In this document: positions 11,101 through 27,043 of the stretch, piece by piece
How positions within the stretch are numbered: position 1 is the stretch's first letter
Layout: each line of letters begins with the position of its first letter
Assembly (NCBI RefSeq): GCF_019097595.1
Contig: NC_080731.1
Coordinates: 18,325,571-18,389,570, forward strand
Direction of reading: 5' to 3'
From: Hemibagrus wyckioides
Taxonomy: Eukaryota > Chordata > Actinopteri > Siluriformes > Bagridae
Length of the DNA stretch: 64,000 nt
Made by a program: the position numbers and the translations under genes
Notes under the pieces: generated by a model
What the model was told of the DNA's origin: nothing
Database searches by the model: none
What the model saw: only the letters and a program-made list of their open reading frames with translations

Positions 11101-11605
11101 TCTCAAGGTTTCTTCCTCATACCATCTAAGGAAGCTTTTCCCCGCCTCAGGCTTGCTCACTAGGGATGATTTTGTCTAACATCTAGGACTTTTTGCACTA
11201 TGTTTATTTGTTTCTTATGTTCTGTTAAGGTGCTTTGAGACAATGTCCATTGCTGGAAGCACTAAACAAATAACATGAACTGAAAATACTAATGACCAGA
11301 AGGTTATGGGTTCAGATCTTGCTTTAGATCAACAAAATGACTAAAAGTCTGTATTATAAAGACAGGTATATTTCTAAGCTTTATTCTGTCCTACTTGTGA
11401 TGAGTTTAATGGCATTTCTACACACGGGGATTAAAAGTGAGTCCCGGGATAAAGAGAAACTTTCCATTTAGTCAGGAGTCTGTTCTCTTATTATTAAAAT
11501 ATATATTTATCTAAAGACAGAGAGTTAGAAGTGTTTAATATTCCCTCACCATGTTCGTTCATAACCTCCTTCCCAGCGCTTTGCTCTCTCCGGCTCCTCG
11601 TCCAT
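4555..11605 (-). CDS. gtf2h2: General transcription factor IIH subunit 2 (p44)
   Basis: p44 is a core TFIIH subunit that stimulates the XPD helicase in nucleotide excision repair and RNA polymerase II initiation. I traced 15 coding exons on the - strand: 11550-11605, 9814-9891, 9689-9725, 9513-9599, 9371-9421, 9224-9278, 8732-8837, 8058-8148, 7860-7947, 7509-7616, 5845-5908, 5591-5697, 5358-5460, 4836-4875 and 4555-4665. Phases join without a break to 393 residues (human 395). The start [19 protein letters not shown] is nearly identical to human. A vWA-type domain ([19 protein letters not shown], about residue 60 on) is followed by [13 protein letters not shown], a C4 zinc finger ([19 protein letters not shown]) and a C-terminal RING-like finger ([27 protein letters not shown]). 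The tail [13 protein letters not shown] has Cys where human has Gly in CCPGC, and is shorter. Introns 10, 12, 13 and 14 carry tandem repeats; intron 1 carries a LINE tail and a SINE. Confidence 0.95.
4678..4763. repeat. (GA)n purine tract in gtf2h2 intron 14
   Basis: Mostly GA dinucleotides with GGG interruptions. Read on the gene strand it is a CT tract about 85 bases long lying just upstream of the acceptor of the last gtf2h2 exon (boundary at 4665/4666). That intron is only 170 bases long. Confidence 0.9.
4901..5155. repeat. 10-bp minisatellite (TGTGTTACTG)n in gtf2h2 intron 13
   Basis: About 25 copies of a decamer, TGTGTTACTG or the variants TGTGTTATTG and TGTTTGTTATTG, fill half of a 482-base intron. 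The variants recur in order, suggesting duplication of blocks of several decamers. Open frames across it are artefacts of a repeat without stops. Confidence 0.95.
5494..5535. repeat. (CA)n microsatellite in gtf2h2 intron 12
   Basis: About 20 uninterrupted CA dinucleotides. Confidence 0.95.
5977..7217. repeat. 36-bp minisatellite in gtf2h2 intron 10, about 35 copies
   Basis: The unit can be written CAGTCACAGTAAAGGAGGCG followed by TGTTCTCAGTGTGTGT, 36 bases in all. Copies at the left mostly read GCGTGTCCTCA, a long central run reads GCGTGTTCTCA, and the right end mixes both with GGTGTG variants, so variants are clustered. Because 36 is a multiple of three and stops are absent in some frames, very long open frames arise in more than one frame. 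The array lies wholly between gtf2h2 exons 10 and 11, so it is intronic. Confidence 0.97.
8150..8178. repeat. (CA)n against a gtf2h2 splice acceptor
   Basis: On the gene strand this is a (GT)n run ending GTGTAG directly before exon 8 (exon boundary 8148), taking the place of the usual pyrimidine tract. Confidence 0.9.
10057..10436 (+). mobile_element. 3' fragment of a non-LTR retrotransposon (LINE)
   Basis: An open stretch at 10173-10406 encodes [20 protein letters not shown] and ends with [14 protein letters not shown], the C-terminal end typical of fish LINE reverse-transcriptase polyproteins. Upstream bases from 10057 encode [19 protein letters not shown], the preceding part of the same region, in a different frame, so it is frameshifted. 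After the stop come GACTCCTGAAGGG and ACAAGCCGAAAGAAGAAG, a LINE 3' tail. It is a 5'-truncated dead copy inside gtf2h2 intron 1. Confidence 0.85.
10490..11290 (+). repeat. Fish interspersed repeat split by a SINE
   Basis: The right part, from about 11088, contains CCTCTCAAGGTTTCTTCCTC, AGGCTTGCTCACTAGGGAT and CTTTGAGACAATGTCCATTG. I recall this as the 3' part of an abundant fish repeat. The left part (10490-10800) resembles the 5' part of the same family, with CTGAAGCATTCAGAG and GAAGATGCCAACC. The tRNA-Gly-like SINE sits between them. Joining the two parts is inference from remembered family structure. Confidence 0.45.
10808..11050 (+). mobile_element. tRNA-Gly-derived SINE
   Basis: The head reads GCTGGTGGCTTAGTGGTAGT (A-box region), TTTCTCGCCTACCACTCAAA and GGCCTGGGTTCAATTCCCAG (B-box). 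This is recognisably a tRNA-Gly with a few changes. A non-tRNA body follows (AGGGCATCCGGCGTAAAACC), then a tail GCTGTAGTGACCCCT ... GCGGCCGAAAGATCAG. The tail resembles that of the LINE fragment ending at 10436. Confidence 0.85.
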
Positions 11606-12118
11606 CTTTATATACACTAAAAACTAAAGAAAATAAACCAGTGCCTGCTACTTTTAGCTTATTTCACAAACTCAATAATCCGTCCATGTGCGGAGTTTAT
11701 ATAACTATAGTTTCCTGTATTTTAATATAAACTCGCACATTTATACAGCTGAAGAAGTAACTGCAGCAGTTAGCACTCGGCTAGCGCTGTATTCGTGTGC
11801 AACACCATAATCATTCCCCTCCCCTAGAAATAAAGCACGCAGGATCTACAGTTCCGGCTTAGTGTCCTTCCTTTAATCAGCTTATATAACTTCATTATTT
11901 TACAGAAAAAAAAACTCCAAACTTCATAATGTGTGGAAAAAAAAACCTAAGTAAAATAATACATTTTTTTATTAAGTTGCTCAATACAGAATGTACATGC
12001 AAAAAAAGACCGAGGCAGAATACAGAACGAATTAAAAACAAAATTGCATTAAAAAAAATAAATGACGTAAAATTACAGTTGCCCACAAATTCTATAAGAG
12101 GACAGAATATTACAGTAT

Positions 12119-12119
12119 A

Positions 12120-12165
<46 letters not shown>

Positions 12166-12166
12166 T
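12119..12166. repeat. (AAT)n microsatellite
   Basis: About 15 AAT/ATA trinucleotides in the A/T-rich spacer between the gtf2h2 start and the ocln 3' end. Confidence 0.9.
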
Positions 12167-12768
12167 CAGTATTATAACAAATTATATAACATGATATTAA
12201 AAAGAAAAAGCATCATTTACAAAAATCTATTTGAATAAAATATATTAAAAAAACAACAAAAACCCCTGGGTTTTAAAATGTCAGAAGGCTTTATTCCTTT
12301 TGATATATTCAGGTCTGGAACACTTTGTTCATCCTACAAGCCACCATTTGGTCACCATTTTAAAGTGCTTCCAGATTTTACACGAGTTTATCTGACCCTC
12401 CGAACGTTTTCAGTGCTGCAGCTCTCGGCCTGAGTGTGAGCCCATCATTAAAAAAAAAAAAAGGTATACAGGAGAGACACGGTACACACTTCCTGATAAA
12501 AACAGCAGGATACTGAACTTTAGGGCAAAAGACAATCTGCATCCTGCTTTGGTTTCACATTTATCCCATCAACGGGTTCATTATACAGCAAAGAAACACC
12601 AGAATTATAAAAACTGTTAAAACTAGAGGAGGAAGGGGGAAAAAGAAGAAGCTTATCGTGTTTGTAATGGCTCAAAAGTGACATCATCAAAATAAGCTGA
12701 GAGGCTCGAACAGGGACAACGAACGACACGTGGAAACAAAAAAACACAACACAAGGCGTCCAAGCTCC

Positions 12769-15700
12769 TCACGGTCTCCGGTCATAATCGCTCACCCTCT
12801 TCTTCAGAAGCGCCAATTTTCCTTTCAGCTGTTTGCATCTCTTCTTCTTCATCTGGTAATCTGACGACTGTGAGGGACACAAGGTCACAGGTCATGAGAC
12901 AAGAATTACAGAAGACTTAGAACAAGACAGTAATAAGAAAATGTCCAGCTAGACAAAATTCCTGGATGTAAGGCAGTTTGATGTGGTATATGTTCCATAT
13001 TGTTGTTGTTTTTTCCAGCACTACCATGTTAACCACACACTCGATACGTGGGTGAACTTGACATGGAGAATAAACACACACTTCTCTATCTGATCATCTG
13101 GAAACACTGTTTTTGTCATCAAGTTCTCTAATCAGAAATGAGAGAATAAAAATTCTGTGGAAAATCTAAAGCTAAAGTCTGCAGCTCTTTAACTATCCAT
13201 CCATCCATTCTCTATACCTGCTTTATTCCTAATTAGGGTCATGGGGGTCTGCTGGAGCCTATCCCAGCACACAGGTACACCCTGGACAGGTCTCCAGTCC
13301 ATCACAGGGCCACATATAGACAGACAACCACTCACACTCACACCTATGGACAATTTTAGAATCACCAATCTACCTCATGTACATGTTTTTGGACTGTGGG
13401 AGGAAACTGGAGTACCCGGAGGAAACCCACACAGAAAGGCCCCTGTCTGTTCAAACCCAGGACCTTCTTGCTGTGAGGCTAACCACTAAGCCACCATGCT
13501 GCCCGCTCTTTAACTAGCTTCTGCAATAGTTCATGAACTCAACTAAACTACAGCCTGTATTTTTTTTTCCATGGCAGTGTTTCATGTTGCCCAAAGAGTC
13601 GATGGATTCTCCGAGTGAAACATAAAGAACCTCAGGAGGAAAACCTGAAGATGAGATCATGCACAATAAACCTCAATAGACTTGTTCTGGAGGAAGGTTT
13701 CGATGGAAAACCTGAGAGCAGAGTGGAAGCCTGAATCTTTTCTTAGAAGCTTGACACCTAATTATTCAGTGAAGCTTTGAAGAAGGAGGTGAAAGCGTGC
13801 AGTCATATGGCGAGCTCCACAATATGGAGTGTAATTATAGCAGGGAGTTTAAGTGTCTACGTTCTTGTAGAAGGACCTGTTAGACATTTACAGAATCATG
13901 TCCACGAGACATTTTTAAAGATTTGAAGGATGTTATTCTCCAAGAGAGGAGGACTCTGATCTTCTCAAAACCTTCCACACCAGAACTTTATCCAGCACAA
14001 CTAAAACCCACACCTCCTTAATCCACAGGGACGACACTCGTCTTTTTTTTCTTTCAGGTATCTAAACCAACTCAACTCTAAACCTGACGCTGTTATCCTG
14101 TTATACCATACAACATCCAGCAGCAGCAGCATTCCAACACTGAGACACTCCAGTATCCGTCTCCCTCTACGGTCTGCCTCACAGCCTCTCTCGATCCACA
14201 TCAAACTGCAGGTAAAGAAAGCAGCACAAAAATACTGGAGCACTGATTCTTACCCTCTTCAAGCTCTTCAGTCGTGTGTACACCTCCATGGCATCCTGAG
14301 TGACACGAGATCAAAATGAAGCTGGTTAAAGCATGCAGTCAACACAGAGACGTCTTCATTTCAGCCAGAGGAAGGATTTAAACACATCCTTTAAAAATAC
14401 GACCTTGTGCTTGTGTACAATCTGTTCATCTTTGTGCATTTTGAGAACAAAATGAATCATATAGAACACTCACACAGTTATTTATTTCTTTTATTTATTT
14501 TCAGGTTCCACTCACCAGGAATTGTGGGCTTCCCTCCTGAAGGCCATCGAGTTCTCGGTCCACATCGGACAGGCCCTGGTTGATGTCGTCGAGCTCGGCC
14601 TGCAGACGCTTGTACTCCAAGAGGTCACGGTCGAACTGGCGCTTGTAATCCACCCGCTCGCTTTCATTCAAGATTGGAGGGAACTCGCTGTGAGAGAGAG
14701 AGAGAGAGAGATAGATACACAATGATGTCCCTGTCGCAGAGAATCCAACAGGTTTCCAAACTAATCCCGATCTATTAGTAAAGCAACATAAGCCAAAAAC
14801 CTCTCCCTTATTTAGAGTGTGAAGTGTGCAGTTTACACAGCAAAGTGCTGAAGTCATGGAGATGTTGATTTGATAACGTTACACACCGCGCATCACCTGG
14901 GACTTTAGGACTGTTATTCTGACAACAGAATAAAAACATTCCTCATGTTAGACATTTAATGTCTGTAGTGACGAGAATCAGGACAGAAGAAATACGAAGA
15001 AGTTATGAAAATAAAGGTCTTTGGATTTGTTTTTTGGAAAGGTTTTAAAAATCAAATTCATCGAATAAACAATAGAAATGACACTAAATAACTCCATTTT
15101 CTCAAAATTAACTCAAAATTCCATTTCCTTTACTTTGTAATCAGCTGCATGATCTTCTGTTATTATCTCTGCATTGTTTTTTTTCCTTGTGCTGATTTCT
15201 CTGCACTTCTTCGCTTCCACACTTATCCAACAAAGTGTTTACGTCTAAACTGGGATTAAACAAAGCCCCTATGAGTATTGCTCACTGCAGAAAGACACCA
15301 AGTCTCTTATTACAAGCAATTTTTACCTCCGAATTCAAAATTAGGTCAAAAATCAGACAGAATGTGAACCTGACTTAAATGAAACACCAAAACAAAATAA
15401 ACACCAACATATATAGAGTGTTTATAATGTGACTGCTGCTATGAGTCAGAGTTAAAGGTGTAGTATTATGTGAAGTTCACACTTTGCGGTTTCTCTGGAA
15501 CAAGACCAAGTAGATCCACTGTGTTAAATGTAAACTATAAACACAGCGGAACAATTCTGGTTCCTGTAATTGGCACATGGAAACTTTTTTTTTTTTTCGC
15601 TTTATTTTTCCCCTCTGTGTAAAGTATAAAATTTAGAAGTTTCTGACCTGTCGTAGTCAGAGTCGTCCAGCTCGTCCGCCGAATCGGCTCCCGTGTCATA

Positions 15701-18700
15701 GTCTCTCGCTCGGCCTTTCAACACGATGGTCGTGCTGGTCGTATCGGAGTCACTGTTAACAAACAACATGGATATCATTTTAAATAAAAAAAAAGTGACT
15801 GAAAACCTTAGCTGAGGTCAGAGAGGTGAAAATGTTCAGGATTGTTTTTTACAATCACTCAACAAATGACACAGGGTTCGAAATCAAATGTCTAAATACT
15901 TTTTAAAAAGAAAAAACTTTTCATTTTTAGACATTTTTCTTGCAAATAAACAGCTACTGACCGACAGAGTCACATGATTGGTGAGGAATTGGGGGGGGAC
16001 TAGGAACATGAATATTGACATTTAATAAATAAATAAATAATTTTTAAAAAGTCAATAAATAAAATAAAATAAAATAAAATAATAGCTGGCTGTGACTCAC
16101 ATGATCTAGAAAAGAGATTAAAGAGAGGAAGCATGTTATTGTTCAAAATATACACATAAGGGGAAAAAACACACTGTTTCATATATAATTGGACAGTTGT
16201 TGGGTGTCACATGACTGGACTGACAGACAGAAACAGTTCAGTAAATTCAAAGCAAAAGAAATTCTGAAAGAGCAGAAAGAGTCCTGACTTGTAAACAGTT
16301 GTGTTTTGCTAGTTTACTGTTTGCGGATTCGTTTTTAAGCGCTATATAAATAAGATGTTTGGTGAAGGTGAAGCCATCGTGCAACATTCTTTACCTCCTA
16401 CCATTACGCAACATTCTGCCTTAAGCGTGTAGAAGAGCCTGTGTAGCTTAGTGGCTTTAATTAGCATCTGATTTGTTTCTAGCCGAGTCATAATCCACTG
16501 CTAAAGACTATAATCACAATTATGTAATTCTGCATTCTGATTGGTCAGGAGGTATCGAGTTATTTCCTGTTTTTATTAAAACACTCCTTCTAATAGGTTA
16601 GCGTTTCTATAGCAACAGCTCATTCACTGGTATGGAAGATGCTCCACTTAGTCTAAGACTCATGAAATCGAAGACTGAACTGATTTTTTTAAACAATGCG
16701 TTTAGTTTTCTGTAAGGTGATGTTTATTTAATATTTATGGAAGGAGACTCCAGTGTCAGTGCTTTCCATTATAACTGGTTACATCATAACAGGAAGCAAC
16801 TTCCACAATATTAAACAACTGCCTCAGTGTTCAAGTCACAGCATGAGGAAAACATTTTTAAAAACAATCTTTAATTAACCTTTAAAACACGTGTTTATCT
16901 GTTCGGTCAGCCGGCTGGCTTCCTGTGGAGCAGGATGTTCGAGTTTTAAGAATGAACAAAAGAACTCCTGCTACATTCCTCTGCTTACTTCAGCTCTGCC
17001 GTGAGCAGGTACGTGAAGACAGTTACTTTGTTCTGGCTTCTAGTTTTCAGGAGAATTATGTTTGTGTATCCAGTCATAATTAACCATTATCTGTGTGTCT
17101 AGGAGGAACGAAATGAGAGCTATGGACTAAAGAAATCCAGACGGATATGAGATCAAGATCAGGGCGAGTTTCTCAAATGCATCGTAAAGTTAGCGTCACA
17201 ATTCCGTCTCTTTACACTTTTTCACTCCTCAGATTTGATTCTATCTGTTTGTTTGTTGTGAAGGCAAAATGTTGTTTTACTTATTACTCATTTGAACAAA
17301 AGGACAGACATCTAGCAAAAATATATGGCTTTAATTTCATTAAGGTTTAAGTTTCATTGTACTAAATAAACTATGATAAATCTGTCGCTTCTACAGATAA
17401 GTCCACTCTGATTTAGCGTTGCCGTGTCGGAAAACCATTATTTGCACAGTATATAAAAATAATATATAGATGAGACCCACTGGCCCACGTTAGTTCTTTA
17501 GTATTCCATTTCAAACTAAACATATATAAACTGGAGGCCCCTGAGTGGCTGAAAATCTGTCTGTGTCATCTGTGTTCTCAGAGTGGGAGGGGCATAATCC
17601 CTCTCCCCTGTCAATCACAGGGACACTAGCCAATCATGACCATCTGTGAGATCACGTCTCAGAGGAAGCATGTGTTAGCAGTTTCTAAAGCACACGGGTG
17701 TGTATCAGTGACTACCAGGTAAATTACAGGTCACTAATGTGTTCTTTAAAACATAACTACAGAGTGATGCTAAAGGAGGACGACATGGCGGCTGAATATC
17801 CAAGTCCTGCAATTTAATCATATTTTCATGATCAAAATGCAAACAGAATAAGGTTCTAGTGTCCAGATGTTAACTGGAGAACATTCTAGGAGAAAGTCAT
17901 TTTCTCATTTTTGTTTCTCAGATTGAAATATAAAATGAATGAACACAATGCCGCTGCTCAGTGCTTCTTTTCTGGGCAGGTCATTTGTTTAAGAATATTT
18001 CACCCATGCTAGCTAGTGGGTTGAAATAGGAAATCAAATTAGGAAGAAAAGAGTATTGTTTTTGTTCTAGTTTTCAGGGCTGTAACTTCCTCTTCCACCA
18101 GTCTTTTATCTAAACCCGGGGCTATGTTCAGTCTAATGGGCGTGCACACTCACCCAGGCAGGTAGATCGGTTTGGCCATGTCCAGGGGTTGGTCGAGATA
18201 ATGCCGCGAGCTGCCAACATGATCGTTGTGGTCATTCAAGTAAGTCTCAGGCTCCCCGGACACGTCGGTCACCTGAGATCAGAGTTAAAACAGATTATAA
18301 TCCTCCTCCAACCCTGCCTCAGAGTTCCCACTGGCCCGGATTTAAGTCTGTTTACTAAACAGGGTCCAGTTAGCAGAAAGAACAAAGGATATTTTAGGGA
18401 AGATACTTCAGATACTATCATAACATGCTTAAAGCAAACTGATTATTTTCAACATCAGCACATTGACTGAATACACAGCACCTAATCCTGTTTAAAGGTA
18501 TCACGTCACATGCTGCTCTGTTCTTTTTTTTTCCTTTGTTGTCATCAGCACATACACACACTAACATACACACACACACACACTTGCTCTCTCTCTCTCT
18601 GGTAAACAATATGAAGGAACCCTGGTAGAACCAGTTCCTCCAGTTACTATGTGCAGATACTAGGACACAAATAGAGGACGAAACTGCCCCAGCTTTCACC

Positions 18701-20070
18701 GGCATGAAAATTTTCTCAGGCCAAGACCTACCTCTGTCCAATGTAAATATAAGAAGAATTTAAAAGCAGAAGGAAGAAGGAGGACATCATTCTCTCGCTG
18801 CAGTGGGTTTGCTGTTTAACTAGGCTAGAAAATTTTAACTTTGTTCACATCAAACCATAGCTGCTTTCACATATTGGAAAGTTAAGATATAGTAAGCTAT
18901 TTAAGGGCCTTTTAGCGGTCTTGGACACGCCCAGAAACTTAACCACGATGCCTTTTCTTTAATTTGATTTGGTCCAGCTGTTAAGTGCGAAGGATTTAAC
19001 ATGCAGTAAACCCGTGGCATTCTACTCACCCATTTTTCCACACCATGAGAAAAGCCATCGTTGAGAGAACGGGGTTCCTCCCAGAGCACGCGGTGACTCC
19101 CATACCGGTTCATCTGGGAACGGGTTTTAATGGCAAACACCATCAGAATGATGAGCCCTACACCCACCAGGAATCCCAAAACGATTGCAATGGCCTGCAA
19201 GAAGGAAGACTCAACGTGAAGAATTTGCCTTTAAATCATGTGTGTATTTTTCTCTCATGAAAGTTGCCTGCTCACCTCCTGAGGTTCCACTACACAATAG
19301 TGGTACATGTACTGGTTGATAACCAGGCCTGATGTTTGTGGTTGGTTCTGGTACTGAGCACACAGCTGCCACATCATGTTGTACATCATGGAGCCAGAGC
19401 CCTGCGCCATGGGGTTGACGGCTACCAGGTAGACTATGCTGGCGATGAGCATGAGCAAGGCTAGGATTGCACAGATGATGATACTCGCCAGGTAGAACTT
19501 GGGGGACCTGGCTGTGCTCTGCCTCGAAACCACGAGGATAAAGATGATAAGCACGGCGATGAAAGTGATTCCAGCGATGGCGATGATGAAACCTTTGCCT
19601 GATAGAGGGTCCATGTAGTAGCCGCCATAGCCCCCACCATAGCCACCATAGCCATATGACCCGGCTCCTATGCCGCCGCCTCCATACATGTTCGACCCAT
19701 AGCCTCCGTAATAGCCCATACCACCCATACCACCCATGCCCATGCCCCCGAGACCCATGTTATCCATGTCGTAGTCCCACGCCAGTGTGGACGCCACGCA
19801 CGCAAACAATGCCACGCACATGATGATGATGATGATGCTCACAATCTTCATCACACCGGGTGGCGAAGTCCAGCGGTAAAAGTGGAGCATTTGTTCGTCA
19901 GGGTAGTGTGAGAAGGTGTGGTGTGACATTCTGTGACTAAAGAATTAAAAAAATGAATCAGTTACATGAATCAAGTCTGCTAACTATATGATTCCTGAAT
20001 CACAAAATCAACTTATTATACACACAACTTACGTCCGCTTACTGCTGCTGGTGTGTCTGGGTGAAGGCAT
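12769..20070 (-). CDS. ocln: Occludin, tight-junction MARVEL protein
   Basis: Occludin is a four-span membrane protein of tight junctions whose C-terminal ELL coiled coil binds ZO proteins. Eight coding exons on the - strand: 20033-20070, 19276-19936, 19030-19194, 18154-18272, 15648-15752, 14516-14687, 14254-14295 and 12769-12867, joining in phase to 466 residues (human 522). Exon 2 holds YRWTSPPGVMKIVS, the first membrane span, a Gly/Tyr/Met-rich first outer loop, spans 2 and 3, and a second loop with the two conserved cysteines (MWQLCAQY, YHYCVVEPQE). Exon 3 begins with span 4 (AIAIVLGFLVGVGLIIL). Exons 6-8 form the ELL domain (EFPPILNESERVDYKRQF ... RVSDYDRRP). The cytosolic N-terminus is only about 40 residues and lacks the PPxY-type motif of human occludin. 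It may be one of two teleost ocln paralogues. Intron 1 and intron 4 are short to moderate; intron 7 holds a repeat at 13193. Confidence 0.95.
13193..13505 (+). repeat. Teleost interspersed repeat, copy 1
   Basis: It starts with (CCAT)n, then TTTATTCCTAATTAGGGTCA, GGAGCCTATCCCAGCACACA, CATCACAGGGCCACA, TTTTTGGACTGTGGGAGGAA and ends AACCACTAAGCCACCATGCT. Two more copies occur at 29568 and 43600, same strand and same order. It is a common fish repeat; I do not assign a class. Confidence 0.85.
16480..16840. repeat. Possible short interspersed repeat, copy 1
   Basis: It includes TTCTGATTGGTCAGGAGG and, about 220 bases later, ATTTATGGAAGGAGACTCCA GTGT. The same pair of words, TTCTGATTGGTCAGAAAATG and TTTATTGAAGGAGTCTCCA, occurs at 29010-29105. 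The spacing differs, so the family assignment is tentative. It lies in ocln intron 4. Confidence 0.4.
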
Positions 20071-23831
<3,761 letters not shown>

Positions 23832-26800
23832 TCACGTGCTGTAGCCGTCGTTCCAGTCCATCACTTTGTCGTATTCCTGGATCTTCTGCTTGATGTGCGA
23901 GAGTTTGTTCTTTAGATATTCACATCGCTCCTTCTTTTCCAGGAAAGTGGGGTCCTGGGAGCATGCAAACACACACACACACACAGAACATTTTATTCCA
24001 CACTGTAATGTGTTGATTCAGAGTGTGAAGCATAACTAAAGTAGGGATAGCTCAACAGACTAAAGTTTCTCCTAAATAATCAGTCGATGAGTTCAAAGTT
24101 CAAAGTCTGAACCTTCACCACACTTACATTCTTCTTCCTCTGGTAGTCCTGCATGATTTGGCTGATCCGCTCGTGTTCCTGTGGGATTTTAAAGAAAGGT
24201 CACTAAATGAATGAATCCCACACGGTATTTAAGCAGAATCATCAACCTGACTAGTGCTCCAGCTAGAAAATCTCTCAGACTGATCAAGGAAACGCTTGTT
24301 GTTTATGCAAAACAGTGGCCCATGATGTTTTTAACAGCTCTCGATGATCTCAGATCAGTTTGTTTGACTTTGAGGTCATGAATGAACATCACATGTTCAC
24401 GGTCTGTGGCAGATCTCAGACCAGTTCTGTTTCTCTGCCTCGATAACCACAAACCAGAGAGAGAGAGCTGCTACAGCTACAAAATAACGTGACTGTTAAC
24501 AATCTCGAGTTGATTCTTTAATCTATTACAGTAAAACTTGCCACTGGGTACAAAAAATAAGTGAATACAAAAATAAATTCCTCTGTATTGAAAATGGAAA
24601 CCTTCCCCAGGACGTCAGTCCACTCAAAGACATTACCATTTGACTGGACGGCTGAGACGGCAGGCTCTGGATCATACTGTCCATCTCTTCAAACTTTTTG
24701 GCCAGAATCTGAACCTCAGCATGGAGCTCCTTATACTCAGCGTACTGATCGTTAAACACAGCCCTGTACTGGTCCCTCTCCTCATCGGTGCGGATGGTGG
24801 GGTACTTCCTGCAAGAGAGGTCACATCAAAATGATCTCCAGATCATAAAAGTGTAACACGTAATCAGTGAGGATGCATGAATAATGAGACTGGGGGTTAC
24901 ATGGTGCAAACTGTGTGTGAAAATATCATAAGGAGGAACTACAGCAACAAAACAAGCAACCTGATAAAACATCTTAAACATAAAACTCAGGGCAAAGAGC
25001 CAATCCCGAGCAGCACACAGTAGCCTGTGTGCATTTTTAAACTGGCAATTATTTAAAGCAGGGATGCATAAACAGTGCTGAATAACATCCCATAATTTCA
25101 ATATCAGTATCAAAAAGTAGCAAATAACATATGGTTTGGGAAAAAAGGCATCCTTTGTATTAAGTATGGTAATATAATGTAGAGGGATTCTTCATCTATC
25201 CATCATCAGCACATCAACCCATACATTCACCAATAACTAATACATCCATCCAGTCATAATCAATACATCCATCCATTTATTATTACTCAAAACATCCATC
25301 TACACTTATCCACCCATCACAAACACATTCATCAGTACTACAGCCATCCATCACCAATCCATCCATATCATCCAAACAATGCTGTTTAGATTCAATGAAT
25401 GAACTCACGCCACATAATCTGCAATGACCACTGGTTTAGGGATGTGTCCTGCCGGTATGTGACCCCTCAGGTACTCTGGCTCCATCATAGTCTGTGGAAT
25501 GTTTACGGCATCATCCACATTGTCAGGGGAAGCCATTGTTTGATGTTTAAAGACCGGCCCTGATACACTGGATCCAGCTCCAATCTGGGGATAAAGTCGA
25601 TTAGTGCCATTCGTACCATTTATCACTCGTATGTGTGTTTTCAGAAAACCTTTAGATGATGAAAGTATTTACCATAGTCAGCGGTAACGATGCAACAGTC
25701 TTATTCTAAACAGAATTAGAGAAACAAATCAAGAAATGTCAGATAACAGATAACCCTGGGGTCTATTTGGGATACACCAACAATTAATCAATATACAATA
25801 TGCTGTTTAAAAAAACATCCCAAGACTTGGTTCTTAATTATCCTCTCTTTATGTTAAGATATTTCCCCAGATGGCTTACCTCTTGTGCCAGGGCTTCTCG
25901 GCGTAGTCTTGCCTGTTCATGCCTCCACAGTTTGAGACACACTCCAGCCCCAACCAGGTACAGCAGCATAGTGAGGAACAGGAAGATGGTGGCGGCCGTT
26001 TGTCCAGCTTCTGTGCGACAAAAGGCAGCACTGGGGCCATTGTTGAAAAACGGGGAGTAGCAGAGGCCACCGCGTACCGTATCATTCACGTATACTATAG
26101 CTGCCGATAAATAAAACAGCCCCAGTGCTATGTTTATTACACACTCCGTCACTGGCCACCAACTGGAATCCAGCAAGATGGTGCGGTAGTACATGGTCAT
26201 CCCCAGCACGAGCAGGATGACCGTGACAATCCAGGCCAGTCCTGCCACCACCAGGATGAAAGGTGTCTTGGGTCCCCTGTAGTTGACTCCGTAGTTGCCG
26301 TACATCCCTCCATAACTGGCTCCATAGCCAGGCTGCTGATTGTAGCCAAACATGTTATACCACTCGTTATCCTTGTGCACATATGCGCAGACACACGCGA
26401 AGACAGCAGCACCTAAGAGGAGCTCAGCACAGCCAAGGATGCGTAACAAGCCTGCCCAGGACTTCATATAGGCGTAGCGCATGTGGTACTCCTCCACCTT
26501 CTCGCTGTACGTCATGGCTGTACGTGCCGAGCGGCCTGATACCGATTCCAGAGCCTCACCGAGCAGCGCTGCCTGCTCCTTACGTGAGGCGTAGCTTCCT
26601 CCAGAGCCTCCATACGGGTCAGTGTAGGAGCTGGGGGCGTTGGGTGAAGGTGGGCGAGAATGTGGAGGTGAACATGGTACCCCATGTGTAGTGCTGTTCA
26701 CGATTTCGGATGGAGGTGGTGGAAACGACTGGGTTTTGCTGCTCCGGAAGCTGCCACCTCGGAAGAAGTTCTTCACAGAGTCGGGGATGAAACGGCGCAC

Positions 26801-27043
26801 CGGTTTGATGTCCATGGCTTCGTCTGGCTGGTCCTCAGGATTATCCGGGTAGAAGTCTGGACCCACGGGCGGGTCAAATGGAAGAGGGGGAGGCGGTAAG
26901 GGGTCGGCGCTGATGGCTGGCACCACACCACCAAGGGGGTACGGGAAGTCTTGTTCCCGGGATAGGGATCCAAACGGCACTTGGTCATAGTGCGGTTCTC
27001 GGATATGATCAAAACGCGCCGCTAACCCGTAAGCTGATGACAT
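23832..27043 (-). CDS. marveld2: Tricellulin, MARVEL domain-containing protein 2
   Basis: Tricellulin seals tricellular tight junctions; human mutations cause deafness DFNB49. Six coding exons on the - strand: 25880-27043, 25673-25705, 25409-25584, 24637-24808, 24128-24178 and 23832-23954, joining to 572 residues (human 558). The start [20 protein letters not shown] follows an acceptor at about 27075; an in-frame upstream ATG at 27100 lies on the intron side and was not used. The long cytosolic N-terminus has a proline run ([17 protein letters not shown]). The MARVEL domain begins at [18 protein letters not shown], with TM2-TM4 further on ([20 protein letters not shown]). The C-terminal occludin/ELL domain covers [20 protein letters not shown] to [11 protein letters not shown]. 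The start of the 176-base exon at 25584 was chosen for its pyrimidine-rich acceptor; an alternative upstream acceptor is possible. Confidence 0.95.

Noticed and set aside
25838..25879. Read-through extension of marveld2 exon 1 ([13 protein letters not shown])
   Set aside because: A clear GTAAGC donor follows CAAGAG at 25880 and downstream exons continue the family sequence in phase.
26383..26899. Open frames on the + strand opposite marveld2 exon 1
   Set aside because: Shadows of the GC-rich coding exon on the other strand.
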